The notes below the pieces were generated by a model. The model saw only the letters and a program-made list of their open reading frames with translations. It ran no database searches and was not told the DNA's origin. This document shows, one piece after another, positions 22,978 to 31,784 of a DNA stretch of 64,000 bases. Each line of letters opens with the position of its first letter. Position 1 is the first letter of the stretch. This DNA is from Zafaria ginkgonis (lineage in GTDB: Bacteria; Actinomycetota; Actinomycetes; Actinomycetales; Micrococcaceae). A program made the position numbers and the translations under genes. The stretch is from positions 134,121 to 198,120 of the forward strand of contig NZ_BAABEO010000015.1 of the NCBI RefSeq assembly GCF_039540195.1, given 5' to 3'.

Positions 22978-25932
22978 CTACCAGCCGGTGGAGAGCACGT
23001 GGTCAAGCGCCTCGACCACGAAGTCGGCGCTCTCCATCGTCAGGCACAGCGGCGGCTTCACCTTCAGCACGTTCCGCCGCTCGGAGGTGGGCTGGACGAT
23101 CACCCCGAGCGTGAGCAGGCGCTCGCAGATCGCCGCGGCCTCGGCCGCCGCCGGCTCCAGCGTCTGGCGGTCCCGCACCAGTTCCACGCCCAGGTACAGG
23201 CCTGTCCCGTGCACGTGGGCAACCAACTGGTGCCGCTCCCCCAGCGCCTCCAGCCGGGCCTTGAGGTGGGCGCCGACCATGCGGGCATTCCGCTCCAGCC
23301 CCTCGGCCTCCATCGCGTCCAGCACCGCCAGCCCCACCCGGCAGCTGACCGGGGAGCCGCCCGCGGAGGAGAAGAACATGCCCTCGTGGCCCAGCGCCTC
23401 GGCGATCGCGCGGGTGGTGATGACCCCCCCGATCGGGTAGCCGTTGCCCATGGGCTTGGCGATGGCGATGATGTCCGGGACCACCCCCTGGGCGGTGAAG
23501 GACCAGAACTCCCCCGTCCGGCCGAAGCCCACCTGCACCTCGTCGGCGATGCAGAGCCCGCCGTGCGCGCGCACCGCGGCGTAGGCCTCCGCCAGGTAGC
23601 CGGTCGGTGGCAGGACTCCCCCGGCGTTGCCCAGGATGGGTTCGCAGATGAACCCGGCCACCGGCCGGCCCTCGGCGTCCAGGCGCGCCAGGTCGGCGGC
23701 CAGATCCTCGGCGTAGCCGACGCCGGCGCCCAGGCCCCGGTGGGTGCCGCGCAGCGGGTTGGGGACGTCGGCAACGTGCACCCAGTCCGGGCGGGAGGCA
23801 AGCGCCCGGGGGTTGTCGTAGGCGCTGGTGGTCACCGCATCGGCGCCGATGGACCAGCCGTGATAGGCCTCGCGCAGCGCCACGACGGTCCGCCGCCCGG
23901 TCGCCGCCCACGCCAGCCGCAGGGCCAGGTCCACGGCCTCGGTACCGCTGTTGACCAGCATCACCGTATCCAGGCCCTCCGGCGCGAGCGCCACCAGCCG
24001 CTCGCCGTATTCGGCGAGGCTGCGGTACAGGAACCGGGAGTTGGTGTTCAGCAGGCGCAGCTGTTCGGTGGCGGCCGCCGCGACGGCCGGATGCCCGTGG
24101 CCCACGCCCGTGACGTTGTTGACCAGGTCCACGTAGCTGCGCCCGCCGATGTCCACCAGATGGTGCCGCCAGCCGCGTTCGATCTGCGGGGGGCGGTGGT
24201 AGTAGCGCTCCTGCGCCGAGGAAAAGGTCCGGTTGCGGCGCAGCTGCTCCTCCTCCGGGTCCGCGGCGAGGGGCGAGGGTTCCAGCCCGAACAGCGAGGC
24301 GGGGTCGCGCAGCAGCCGCCGCCACGCGGGCGCGAGGTCCGGGGAGGTGAACTTGGGGACCTCCTCCGGCGCGTCGGGGGCGACCAGCCGCACCGACAGC
24401 GGCGGGGTGAGGCCCGGGTACGACGCCGGCGCCTCGCCGAACGCATCCCCCGCGGCGAGGGCGCGGGCCGGCGCGGTGGCCGGAACCTCCGCCTCCGGGT
24501 CGGCGGCGAGGCCGCCGACGATCAGGCGCAGTCCGTCGGCACGGCGCAGTTCGACCTCGCCGATCCCGGTTTGGGTGAGCTGGGCCGGCCAGGGGGCGGC
24601 CAGCGGGAGGGCGCGGTTCAGGTACAGCTGCAGGCCCAGCGGCACGGTCTCCGCGGCGGTGCGCGCATCGGTACGGGTGCGGGTCAGCCGGGGCACCCCG
24701 TAGGGCAGGACCACCGCGTCGTGGGTGCGCAGCGCCGCCACCCCCAGCGTGTCCTCGGCGTCGCGTCCCAGCCACTTTCCGGCGTCGAGCAGCGGGCTTT
24801 CCACACCCAGGTCCAGCACGTATGCCTCGGGGAGCATCAACAGTTCGCCGACGTTCTCCAGCGCCGCGGCCGGGAAGCCCACCGCGTCCAGCACCGCCGC
24901 CACGCCCACCTCGAGCGGGAGCGACGTGGCCGCCTCGAAGATCGACCATTCCCCGTCCATGCGTTCGGCGGCATATTCATTGTCCGCCTCCAGCGCCACC
25001 TGCTGCCAGCCGCTGGCCACCAGGACCGCCGCACGCTGGACGATCAGCGGCCACAGGGCCGCCGCCTCGGCCCGGGACAGCGCGAAGCGCTCGTGGAACG
25101 CGCGCACGGCCTCTAGCACCGTCAGCGGATCGTCCGGGTTGTGGTGGAGCAGCGAGGAGCAGGTGACCGCCAGCTCGGCAACGCGCCAGCCGATGGCCAG
25201 GTCGCCGAAGTCGATCACCCCGGCCGCCCGCGGACGCCCGTCCGGGCCGAGGGCGGCAATGATGTTGTCGTCGGTCAGGTCTCCGTGGATCGGCTGCAGG
25301 GGCAGGAACGGGCGCAGCGGCGCCAGCAGGGCCTCGGCCCGATCGGCGACCTCCCACACCCGCAGCGCCTTGTCCTCGTCACCGACGGCGGGCAGCAGGT
25401 CCTCCACGACCGCCAGCGCCCGCCGCATGTCCCATTGGAGCTGGCGGTCCAGGCCGGGGTGCTCGAAGCCGGCCAGGGCGCCGCTGACCTCTCCGGCCAA
25501 GGCCCCGATCCCGGCGAGCGCCTCCGGGGAAAGGTAGCCGGAGTCGATGAGGTATCCGCCGGCCAGGTGCTCGAACAGGCGGACCCCGTATTCGGTGCCG
25601 GCGTCGTCGGAGACCCGCTGGATCCGGTAGCCGTCCAGGCCAGGCAGCACGCGCGCCACGGGCACCCCGGCCTCGGCGAGGCGTTCGATCGCCAGGTTCT
25701 GCGCCTCGATCTCCACGACGCTGAAGGCCTGGTTGTCCACCTTCAGGACCGCCAGCCGGGCGTCGGCGGACATGAGCAGGAAGTTGCGGTCCTGGTTGCT
25801 GCCCAGTTCGGTGGCCGTGGCCACGACCCCATAGAGAGCCGAGGCGATCCGGGCGGCCTGCGCCGCGTCCACCGCCGGCCTCCGCAGCCCACCGGCCGGG
25901 GTGCCGGGTTCCGGAGTCGGGACGTCGTTCAT
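22978..25932 (-). CDS. Fusion of APH-type kinase and class III PLP aminotransferase
   Basis: A 984-residue protein. Residues about 20-340 form an aminoglycoside-phosphotransferase-like kinase (PIHGDLTDDNIIA with the catalytic Asp, and GVIDFGDLA for metal). Residues about 400-560 form a linker that includes a poorly recognisable beta-rich part. Residues about 590-984 are a class III aminotransferase (GTEAVDLALRLA, CIADEVQVGFGRTGEF, AIAKPMGNGYPIGG with the PLP lysine). In animals, separate AGPHD1 kinase and AGXT2L phospho-lyase enzymes phosphorylate and then eliminate hydroxylysine or phosphoethanolamine. A coupled kinase and phospho-lyase on an amino alcohol is therefore plausible. GGAGGA precedes the ATG at 25932. 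Confidence 0.85.
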   Translation of the reverse strand: MNDVPTPEPGTPAGGLRRPAVDAAQAARIASALYGVVATATELGSNQDRNFLLMSADARLAVLKVDNQAFSVVEIEAQNLAIERLAEAGVPVARVLPGLDGYRIQRVSDDAGTEYGVRLFEHLAGGYLIDSGYLSPEALAGIGALAGEVSGALAGFEHPGLDRQLQWDMRRALAVVEDLLPAVGDEDKALRVWEVADRAEALLAPLRPFLPLQPIHGDLTDDNIIAALGPDGRPRAAGVIDFGDLAIGWRVAELAVTCSSLLHHNPDDPLTVLEAVRAFHERFALSRAEAAALWPLIVQRAAVLVASGWQQVALEADNEYAAERMDGEWSIFEAATSLPLEVGVAAVLDAVGFPAAALENVGELLMLPEAYVLDLGVESPLLDAGKWLGRDAEDTLGVAALRTHDAVVLPYGVPRLTRTRTDARTAAETVPLGLQLYLNRALPLAAPWPAQLTQTGIGEVELRRADGLRLIVGGLAADPEAEVPATAPARALAAGDAFGEAPASYPGLTPPLSVRLVAPDAPEEVPKFTSPDLAPAWRRLLRDPASLFGLEPSPLAADPEEEQLRRNRTFSSAQERYYHRPPQIERGWRHHLVDIGGRSYVDLVNNVTGVGHGHPAVAAAATEQLRLLNTNSRFLYRSLAEYGERLVALAPEGLDTVMLVNSGTEAVDLALRLAWAATGRRTVVALREAYHGWSIGADAVTTSAYDNPRALASRPDWVHVADVPNPLRGTHRGLGAGVGYAEDLAADLARLDAEGRPVAGFICEPILGNAGGVLPPTGYLAEAYAAVRAHGGLCIADEVQVGFGRTGEFWSFTAQGVVPDIIAIAKPMGNGYPIGGVITTRAIAEALGHEGMFFSSAGGSPVSCRVGLAVLDAMEAEGLERNARMVGAHLKARLEALGERHQLVAHVHGTGLYLGVELVRDRQTLEPAAAEAAAICERLLTLGVIVQPTSERRNVLKVKPPLCLTMESADFVVEALDHVLSTGW

Positions 25933-26167
25933 GGTTCCTCCCGGGATCGTGCGCTCAGTGGCGGCCGCTGCACCGGTCAGCCAGTCCCCATTATTCGGGC
26001 CGGACCGGAGGTTGGCGAGGGCCGATCCCGGCAGGCCCTCGCCAGTGGCGGGCGGGGCCGATACCCTGCAGTCGGGGGGCCATGCCGCCTCCGCAGCGTC
26101 TCGAGCGAGTGAACCGCACGAGACTTTGAACCGCACCGAGGGAATGAACCTCAGCGAAGGAGCAAAC

Positions 26168-26689
26168 ATGGCCGTCCCCGCCGGAGGACCGTACCTGGAA
26201 CCCGCCGTCCTGGAGATCGAGTGGACCCCGACCGCCGTCGTAAAGGCCGCCGGCGTGGCATGGGACGCGTTGCCCGGGCTGTTCGACCGCGGCTACCAGG
26301 CCGTCTCGGCGGCCCTCCAAGACGAGGGCAAGCCTCCGGTCGGTCCCGCGTTCGCCCTGTACCCCCGCCAGCCCGGCGCCACGGTGGATCTGGAGCTGGG
26401 CTTTCCGCTGATCCGGCCGCTGCAGGGTGGACTGCCCTCGATCGAGCAGGACAACCCCCGCACGGACCTGGACGTGGTGCCCTCGGAACTCCCCGGGGGC
26501 CGCGTGGCGGTGTTCTCCCACCTTGGCCCCTACGACGCGTTGGGCGACGCCTGGCAGCGCCTCACCGCGTGGGCCGAGGGGCAGGGGCACACGCTGCGGC
26601 TTCCCTTCTGGGAGGTCTATGTCACCGAGCCGACCCCGGAGATGGACCCCGCCACGCTGCGCACGGACCTGTACCTGCCCCTCCGGTGA
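26168..26689 (+). CDS. GyrI-like small-molecule-binding domain protein
   Basis: A 173-residue protein resembling the GyrI/SbmC effector-binding fold: residue stretches such as PAFALYPRQPGATVDLELGFPL, ELPGGRVAVFSHLGPYDALGDAWQRL and FWEVYVTEP match the domain that binds cationic drugs in BmrR-like regulators. No DNA-binding domain is attached. The ATG at 26168 has AAGGAG 6 bp upstream; another ATG at 26144 has none. It is divergent from the kinase-aminotransferase gene across 235 bp in which no strong regulatory motif was seen. Confidence 0.78.
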   Translation: MAVPAGGPYLEPAVLEIEWTPTAVVKAAGVAWDALPGLFDRGYQAVSAALQDEGKPPVGPAFALYPRQPGATVDLELGFPLIRPLQGGLPSIEQDNPRTDLDVVPSELPGGRVAVFSHLGPYDALGDAWQRLTAWAEGQGHTLRLPFWEVYVTEPTPEMDPATLRTDLYLPLR

Positions 26690-26766
26690 GCACGCGGGCC
26701 CGCGTCCCTGGCCGGCCGCTCGCCGGGTCTTGCTTCCGGGGCCCGGGCTTCCAGCCGCGCCTCTTT

Positions 26767-27810
26767 CTACCCGTGCAGGTCCCGGTACGCGGCCGCGGCC
26801 GCGGGGTGCAGCGGCACGTCGGCGGTGTTGATCAGCGTCTCCTGGCTGAGGAACTGCACGCCCAGGCTGGAGCGCGGAATGAGTTCCTGGGCGTGGCCCA
26901 CCAGCAGTTCAACCGTTCGCCGCACCGTGGGCCCGTCCGCGTCGTACCGGCACAGCAGCAGGTTCGCCACTCCCACCGTCCAGACGGCCGGAGCGTCCCT
27001 GTAGGCCTCATCCGGGATCAGGACCCGGTCGTAGTAGGCCCCGTAGCGGTTGCGCATGGCCGGGAGCACGGCGGAGAGGTCAAGGAACCCCAGCCCCGCT
27101 TCCTGGTTGGCGGCGGCGATGGCGGCCGTGGGGACGCCGCCGGACCAGAACAGCGCATCCACCGATCCCTCCCGCAGGGCGGCGAGTCCATCGTTGAGCC
27201 CCAGGTTCACCTCCCGGATGGCCCGGGCGCCGCCGAACCCCGTCGAGAGGCCCGAAGCGGCAATGATGCGGTGGGCCGTCAGCGACGTTCCCGCCCTGGC
27301 CTCGCCAATGGCCACCGTCTTGCCGCCCAGGTCCGCAAGGGCCCCGATGCCGCTGTCCCTGCGCACGATGCAGTGCACGTAGTTTTCGTACACCTTTCCG
27401 ACGGCGGCAATCGTCCCGGGCGCGGTCGGCGGCACTTGACGGGCGCCTGGTGCCTGCAGCGTACCTGTCGTCTGCGGGTTGGCCCGCTGCGCCGCGGCGT
27501 CGGCCAGGGCGATGGCGAACGTGGCCTCGCCGGATTCAACGAGCTCCATGTTCTCGAGACTGCCTCCGGTGGTCAGCGGAACGGCGTTGGCGGCCACGCC
27601 GTTCCTTTGCAGCAGGCCCGCCAGCAGGGTGGCGAATTCCAGGTAGAACCCGCCGGTTTCGCCGCCAGCCACCGTGATCCTGTCCGGGCGTTCCTTTGGG
27701 GCGCAGCCGGTGGCCGCGGGCAGCAGGAGGCCGGCCAGTCCCACGGAGAGCCCGGCCCGGAGCGCGGTCCGCCGCGGCAGCAGGCCATCGCCGTTTCGAG
27801 GTTCAGCCAT
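26767..27810 (-). CDS. TAXI-family TRAP-type solute-binding lipoprotein
   Basis: A 347-residue protein with a twin-Arg, hydrophobic leader (LLPRRTALRAGLSVGLAGLLLP) ending in Cys at LPAATGC. The mature part has the TAXI fold: ITVAGGETGGFYLEFATLLAGLL, ATFAIALADAA, VYENYVHCIVRRDSGI and RAGTSLTAHRI. TAXI proteins normally serve TRAP transporters, but no TRAP membrane subunits are encoded nearby. The gene overlaps the histidine kinase gene by 8 bp, so it may act as a ligand-sensing partner for that kinase. Confidence 0.87.
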   Translation of the reverse strand: MAEPRNGDGLLPRRTALRAGLSVGLAGLLLPAATGCAPKERPDRITVAGGETGGFYLEFATLLAGLLQRNGVAANAVPLTTGGSLENMELVESGEATFAIALADAAAQRANPQTTGTLQAPGARQVPPTAPGTIAAVGKVYENYVHCIVRRDSGIGALADLGGKTVAIGEARAGTSLTAHRIIAASGLSTGFGGARAIREVNLGLNDGLAALREGSVDALFWSGGVPTAAIAAANQEAGLGFLDLSAVLPAMRNRYGAYYDRVLIPDEAYRDAPAVWTVGVANLLLCRYDADGPTVRRTVELLVGHAQELIPRSSLGVQFLSQETLINTADVPLHPAAAAAYRDLHG

Positions 27811-29227
27811 CCCTGCGCTCCCCCTCGGCCGTGGGGCGGGGGAACACCAGGCGGGCCACCAGCCCGTGGGGCGCGCGTTCCTCCAGCAGCAGGCGGCCGC
27901 CGTTCGCTCCCGCGAGCCGCTCCACGATCGTCATGCCCAGGCCGGTGCCCCGGATCTGCCGATGGCGCGGGGACCGCCAGAACCGGGTGGTGGACGCGGC
28001 CCGCTCCTCCGCCGAAAGCCCGGGGCCGTCGTCGGACACCTCGATCTCCACCGACCCCGGCCCGGTCCGCAGGTCCACCGAAATGTGGGCCCCGGGGGCG
28101 TACTTGACGGCGTTCGTGAGCAGCTCCCCCACCATTTGCGAGAGTTCGCCGGCGTTGCAGGCAAGCTGCACCGGAGGTTCCGGCGCCGCTCCCAGCACCA
28201 GGGAGGATCCGGCCAGCCGCGCGGCGGGTTCTGCCCGTTCGGCTTCCTCCTGCAGGACGGGGAACGGGTCGATCAGGGCCGGCCCGGGCCCCGATCCGGC
28301 GGCGTCCCAGGCAGCACCCTCGAACCCCCGGTGCTCGGCCGACGCCAACTTAAGCACCCCCTCCAGGATCTCCTCCACCCGGTCCATCTCCACGGCGACG
28401 CCGTCCGCCGCGTTCCGCTGCCGCTCCGTCTGCAGTTCCAGGCGCAGCAGGTCGAACCTCAGCCTCAGGGCTCCCACCGGATTGCGCAGCTCGTGGGAGG
28501 TGTCGGCGATCAGCCTGCGCTGGGATTCGAGGCTCTCGCTCACCGTGTGCGCCATCGCGCTGAAGGAGCGGCTCAGTGCCCTCAGTTCCGGTGGGCCGGC
28601 CTCGGGAAGCGCGGTGGCCGTTCCCGTTGCCCCCAATTGCGACACCGCGGAGTCCAGGCGGAGCACGGGGCGCAGCACCCACCGGGTCACACCGGCCGCG
28701 CCGAGCAGCAGCACCGCCCAGACCGCGGCCGCCCCCAGCCCGACGAGGAGCCACCGCTCCCGCAGCTTCTGCCGGGCCGCGTCCAGCTTGACCTCAAGCA
28801 CGGCCTCTCCCAGCACCTGGCTGGAGGTCCCGAAGGACCGGGCGATCACGTCCGGGCCGGTTCCGAACGGCCGCAGCGGCGGCAGCACGGTGTCGTTGAG
28901 GTTCAGGCCCGCCTTGGACACGGCGTCCTGCACGTCCTGGCGGTCCTGGCCCAGCCCTCCGGAGTGCAGGGTGCCCTGCGGCAGGCGAACCAGGACCCCT
29001 TCCCCATAGAGCGCGGAGTACCTGTCCATTTCGCGCTGCAGCTGGGTGGGGTCATCGTCCAGCGCCGCGTCGTAGGCCAGCTGGGCGAACCGGTTGAGGG
29101 CGGCCACCCGGTTGATCTGGACCGTCTGGGTGAGTTCCCGGCTGGCCGAGGACAGGATCACGCTGGAGACAACCAGCACCAGGACCACCGTGAGCAGGCT
29201 GAGGACGCCCAGGACCCGCAGCCTCAT
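27803..29227 (-). CDS. Sensor histidine kinase (TctE-like)
   Basis: A 474-residue membrane kinase. Membrane segment 1 is near residues 7-27, an extracytoplasmic domain of about 130 residues follows, and membrane segment 2 is near 158-182. Then come a HAMP-like linker, the H-box DTSHELRNPVGALRLR, the N/G region VSDDGPGLSAEE and GTGLGMTIVERLAGANGG. It overlaps the response-regulator gene by 4 bp (ATGA), so the two form a cognate pair. The likely stimulus is the organic acid bound by the TAXI protein. Confidence 0.9.
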   Translation of the reverse strand: MRLRVLGVLSLLTVVLVLVVSSVILSSASRELTQTVQINRVAALNRFAQLAYDAALDDDPTQLQREMDRYSALYGEGVLVRLPQGTLHSGGLGQDRQDVQDAVSKAGLNLNDTVLPPLRPFGTGPDVIARSFGTSSQVLGEAVLEVKLDAARQKLRERWLLVGLGAAAVWAVLLLGAAGVTRWVLRPVLRLDSAVSQLGATGTATALPEAGPPELRALSRSFSAMAHTVSESLESQRRLIADTSHELRNPVGALRLRFDLLRLELQTERQRNAADGVAVEMDRVEEILEGVLKLASAEHRGFEGAAWDAAGSGPGPALIDPFPVLQEEAERAEPAARLAGSSLVLGAAPEPPVQLACNAGELSQMVGELLTNAVKYAPGAHISVDLRTGPGSVEIEVSDDGPGLSAEERAASTTRFWRSPRHRQIRGTGLGMTIVERLAGANGGRLLLEERAPHGLVARLVFPRPTAEGERRDG

Positions 29228-29892
29228 GCCGGATCCGCCTCGACCCGGTAGCCCACCCCGCGGACGTTGATGATGAAGCCCGGAAGCTGGAGCTTGGACC
29301 GCAGCCCCGTCAGATGGACATCAAGCGAACGGGACGAGGCCAGGAAGGCATCGCCCCACAGGGCGTCCAGGATCTGTTCCCGGGTGACCACAGATCCCGC
29401 GTTCCGGGCCAGGAGCGCCAACAGGTCGAATTCGGTCGCCGTCAGCGGCAGCGTCCGGGGACCGACGGCGGCCACGCGGCGGTCCAGATCGATCTCCAGG
29501 TCCCCGAGCACGATGTTCCGGGCCCTGCCCGTCCCGCTCCGGCCCGTCCGCCGGGTGACGGCCTCGATCCGGGCGAGCAGCTCCACGAGCTTGACCGGCT
29601 TGAGCAGGTAGTCGTCGGCCCCGGACCGCAGCCCCAGGACCACGCTGCGCTCGTCGTTGCGGGCAGTCAGGATCAGGATGGGGCACTCGGTCACCTGGCG
29701 AAGCTTCCGCAGCAGTTCCAGGCCGTCCATGTCCGGAAGCCCGAGGTCCAGCAGGATCACCTCGAAATTGCGGTGGACCAGCAGGGCATCCGCCCCGCGG
29801 GAAACCGTGGTGGCCTTGTGGCCGGCCGAGACCACGGCGGCGGACAGGGCGGACGCCATGGAGCCGTCGTCTTCGACGATGAGCACTTCCAT
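29224..29892 (-). CDS. OmpR-family response regulator (TctD-like)
   Basis: A 222-residue regulator. The receiver domain has VLIVEDDGSM and VILLDLGLPDMDGLELL (phospho-acceptor Asp near 51), TARN and the Lys of LLKPVKLVELLAR. The C-terminal winged helix (about 125-220) reads LTATEFDLLALLARNAGSVVTREQ. The start at 29892 (MEVLIVEDD) is chosen over a longer frame because the receiver domain begins there. It is divergent from the MFS carrier, whose promoter region carries tandem 10-mers suited to this class of protein. Confidence 0.9.
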   Translation of the reverse strand: MEVLIVEDDGSMASALSAAVVSAGHKATTVSRGADALLVHRNFEVILLDLGLPDMDGLELLRKLRQVTECPILILTARNDERSVVLGLRSGADDYLLKPVKLVELLARIEAVTRRTGRSGTGRARNIVLGDLEIDLDRRVAAVGPRTLPLTATEFDLLALLARNAGSVVTREQILDALWGDAFLASSRSLDVHLTGLRSKLQLPGFIINVRGVGYRVEADPA

Positions 29893-30012
29893 GGCCTGGT
29901 CCCTTTGCCGCTGTTCTTTTGTCGCTGAGCGGGTCCCGCGCGGCATTCAGCGGGCCGCGACCCGTTTGGAGACTACCCCTTCCGGCGGTTTTTCGCTGTC
30001 CGGCGAGGCTCG

Positions 30013-30093
30013 GACCGAACGGTCGGTGAAAACCTAAGGAAGTGTTAGGAAATGGCCTCCCACGTTGGATGTGCCTGACATCACCCATAGCTT
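30013..30093 (+). promoter_or_regulatory. MFS carrier promoter with response-regulator-type direct repeats
   Basis: Two tandem 10-mers, TAAGGAAGTG (30035-30044) and TTAGGAAATG (30045-30054), lie 10 bp upstream of a -35-like TTGGAT (30065-30070), followed by a 17-bp spacer and TAGCTT (30088-30093). This is where an OmpR-type activator would sit. A perfect inverted repeat GACCG-AA-CGGTC is at 30013-30024. The remainder of the 339-bp divergent gap to 30231 shows no further motif beyond AGGAAGG before the carrier's ATG. Confidence 0.45.
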
Positions 30094-30231
30094 TGAGGGT
30101 GTCCTCCTTACTGGAGGCCGGTCCCCGTCGAGATTGCGCCGCAGGCCAGCACGCCGCGGCAAGTGTTCCGGGGACACCACAAACAGCAGGAAATGGCTGC
30201 CAAGGACGGCGCCGACCAGGAAGGTTCCTAG

Positions 30232-31632
30232 ATGAGCACGCAACAAACCGTGCCCCTGAATGAGGCGGCCCAGACCCGCAAAGCCGTGAGCAACATCCTC
30301 AAGGGCTCCGCGGGCAACCTCGTTGAGTGGTACGACCTCTACGTCTACACCGTCTTCGCCGCCTACTTCCAGTCCCACTTCTTCACCTCCGAAGACCCGC
30401 TCCAGGCGGGCCTGGAAGCCATGGCCGTCTTCTCGACGTCGTTCCTGATGCGCCCCATCGGCAGCTGGTTCTTCGGCCGCTACGCCGACCGCAAGGGCCG
30501 CAAGGCGGCCCTGACGCTGAGCGTCACGCTCATGTCGGTGGGTTCCTTCGCGATCGCCCTGCTGCCCACCACGCAGCAGGTCGGAGTGTGGGCCCTCGTC
30601 GCCCTCATCGCCATCCGCCTGCTCCAGGGCTTCTCGGTCGGCGGCGAGTACGGGACCAGCGCCACGTACATGTCCGAGGCCGCCACGGCCCGCCGCCGCG
30701 GCTTCTTCTCCAGCTTCCAGTACGTCACGCTGATCGGCGGCCAGATGCTGGCCCTGCTGGTCCTGGTCATCCTCCAGCAACTCCTCGACAAGGACGCCCT
30801 GACGGAGTGGGGCTGGCGCATCCCATTCGCCCTCGGCGGCGTGGCCGCCCTGGTGGTCCTGTGGCTGCGCCGGTCCATGGAGGAAACCGTCTCCGCCGAC
30901 CAGATCCGCGCCGCCCACGTGGCGGTTCCCGGCGAGGCCCAGCCCGGCACCCTGAAGCTGCTCTTCACCCGGCACTGGAAGTCCCTGCTGATCTGCATCG
31001 GGGTCACCATGGGCGGCACCGTGGCGTTCTACACGTACACCAACTTCATCCTGAAGTTCATGAATGACACCTCCGGCATCCCCAAGACGGACACCTCGCT
31101 CATCAACTTCTGGGCGCTGTTCATCTTTATGCTCCTGCAGCCGGTGTACGGCCTCATCTCCGACAAGGTCGGCCGCAAGCCGCTGCTGATCTGGTTCGGC
31201 ATCACGGGCGTGCTGTTCACCTGGCCGCTGCTGTCCATGCTGGCCGGCACCCAGAACCCCGTCACGGCCTTCCTGCTGATGATGGGCGGACTGCTGGCCG
31301 TCGGCGGCTACACCTCCATCAACGCCCTGGTGAAGGCCGAACTGTTCCCCGCCTCCATCCGCGCCCTCGGCGTTGGCCTGGGCTACGCCATCGCCAACTC
31401 CCTGTTCGGCGGAACCGTGCCCCTGATCGGTGCGGCGCTGCAGAAGGCCGGACGCGAGGACCTGTTCTTCACCTACGTCACCGTTGCCATCGGCATCTCG
31501 CTGCTGGTCTACATCTTCGCCCTCAAGAACAAGAAGTCCACCCACCTGGATAAGGAACAGGGCAGCGCCTTCGGCGAAGCGGCCGGACCTGCCGCCGGCG
31601 GCGACCGCGAGGCGGACCTCTCCAAGGTCTAG
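30232..31632 (+). CDS. MFS transporter, metabolite:H+ symporter type (KgtP-like)
   Basis: A 466-residue, 12-helix carrier. It has GNLVEWYDLYVYTVFAAYF at the start, RPIGSWFFGRYADRKGRK in loop 2-3, and RLLQGFSVGGEYGTSATY, all classic for the MHS family that imports 2-oxoglutarate, citrate, proline/betaine or shikimate. AGGAAGG lies 7 bp before the ATG. It is divergent from the two-component system and is probably its target, giving a sense-and-import module for a carboxylic acid. Confidence 0.9.
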   Translation: MSTQQTVPLNEAAQTRKAVSNILKGSAGNLVEWYDLYVYTVFAAYFQSHFFTSEDPLQAGLEAMAVFSTSFLMRPIGSWFFGRYADRKGRKAALTLSVTLMSVGSFAIALLPTTQQVGVWALVALIAIRLLQGFSVGGEYGTSATYMSEAATARRRGFFSSFQYVTLIGGQMLALLVLVILQQLLDKDALTEWGWRIPFALGGVAALVVLWLRRSMEETVSADQIRAAHVAVPGEAQPGTLKLLFTRHWKSLLICIGVTMGGTVAFYTYTNFILKFMNDTSGIPKTDTSLINFWALFIFMLLQPVYGLISDKVGRKPLLIWFGITGVLFTWPLLSMLAGTQNPVTAFLLMMGGLLAVGGYTSINALVKAELFPASIRALGVGLGYAIANSLFGGTVPLIGAALQKAGREDLFFTYVTVAIGISLLVYIFALKNKKSTHLDKEQGSAFGEAAGPAAGGDREADLSKV

Positions 31633-31645
31633 CCTTCTGAACAGG

Positions 31646-31718
31646 GTTTAGCGCTTCGTTTAGCGCTTCTGAAGCGGCCGCCGGCACCGGACCCCCGTCC
31701 GGCGCCGGCGGCCGCTTC
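31646..31718. terminator. 12-bp tandem repeat plus 22-bp-stem terminator
   Basis: GTTTAGCGCTTC occurs twice in tandem at 31646-31657 and 31658-31669. Directly after it, 31671-31692 pairs with 31697-31718 (21 of 22 positions) around a CCCC loop. The hairpin lies between the convergent MFS and PfkB genes and should terminate both. Confidence 0.8.
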
Positions 31719-31784
31719 CGGTGGCGCCTCCCTGCATCCGAGGCCCGGCGTCCTCGCCGTCCTCCCGGCAGGGAACGGAAGCGG

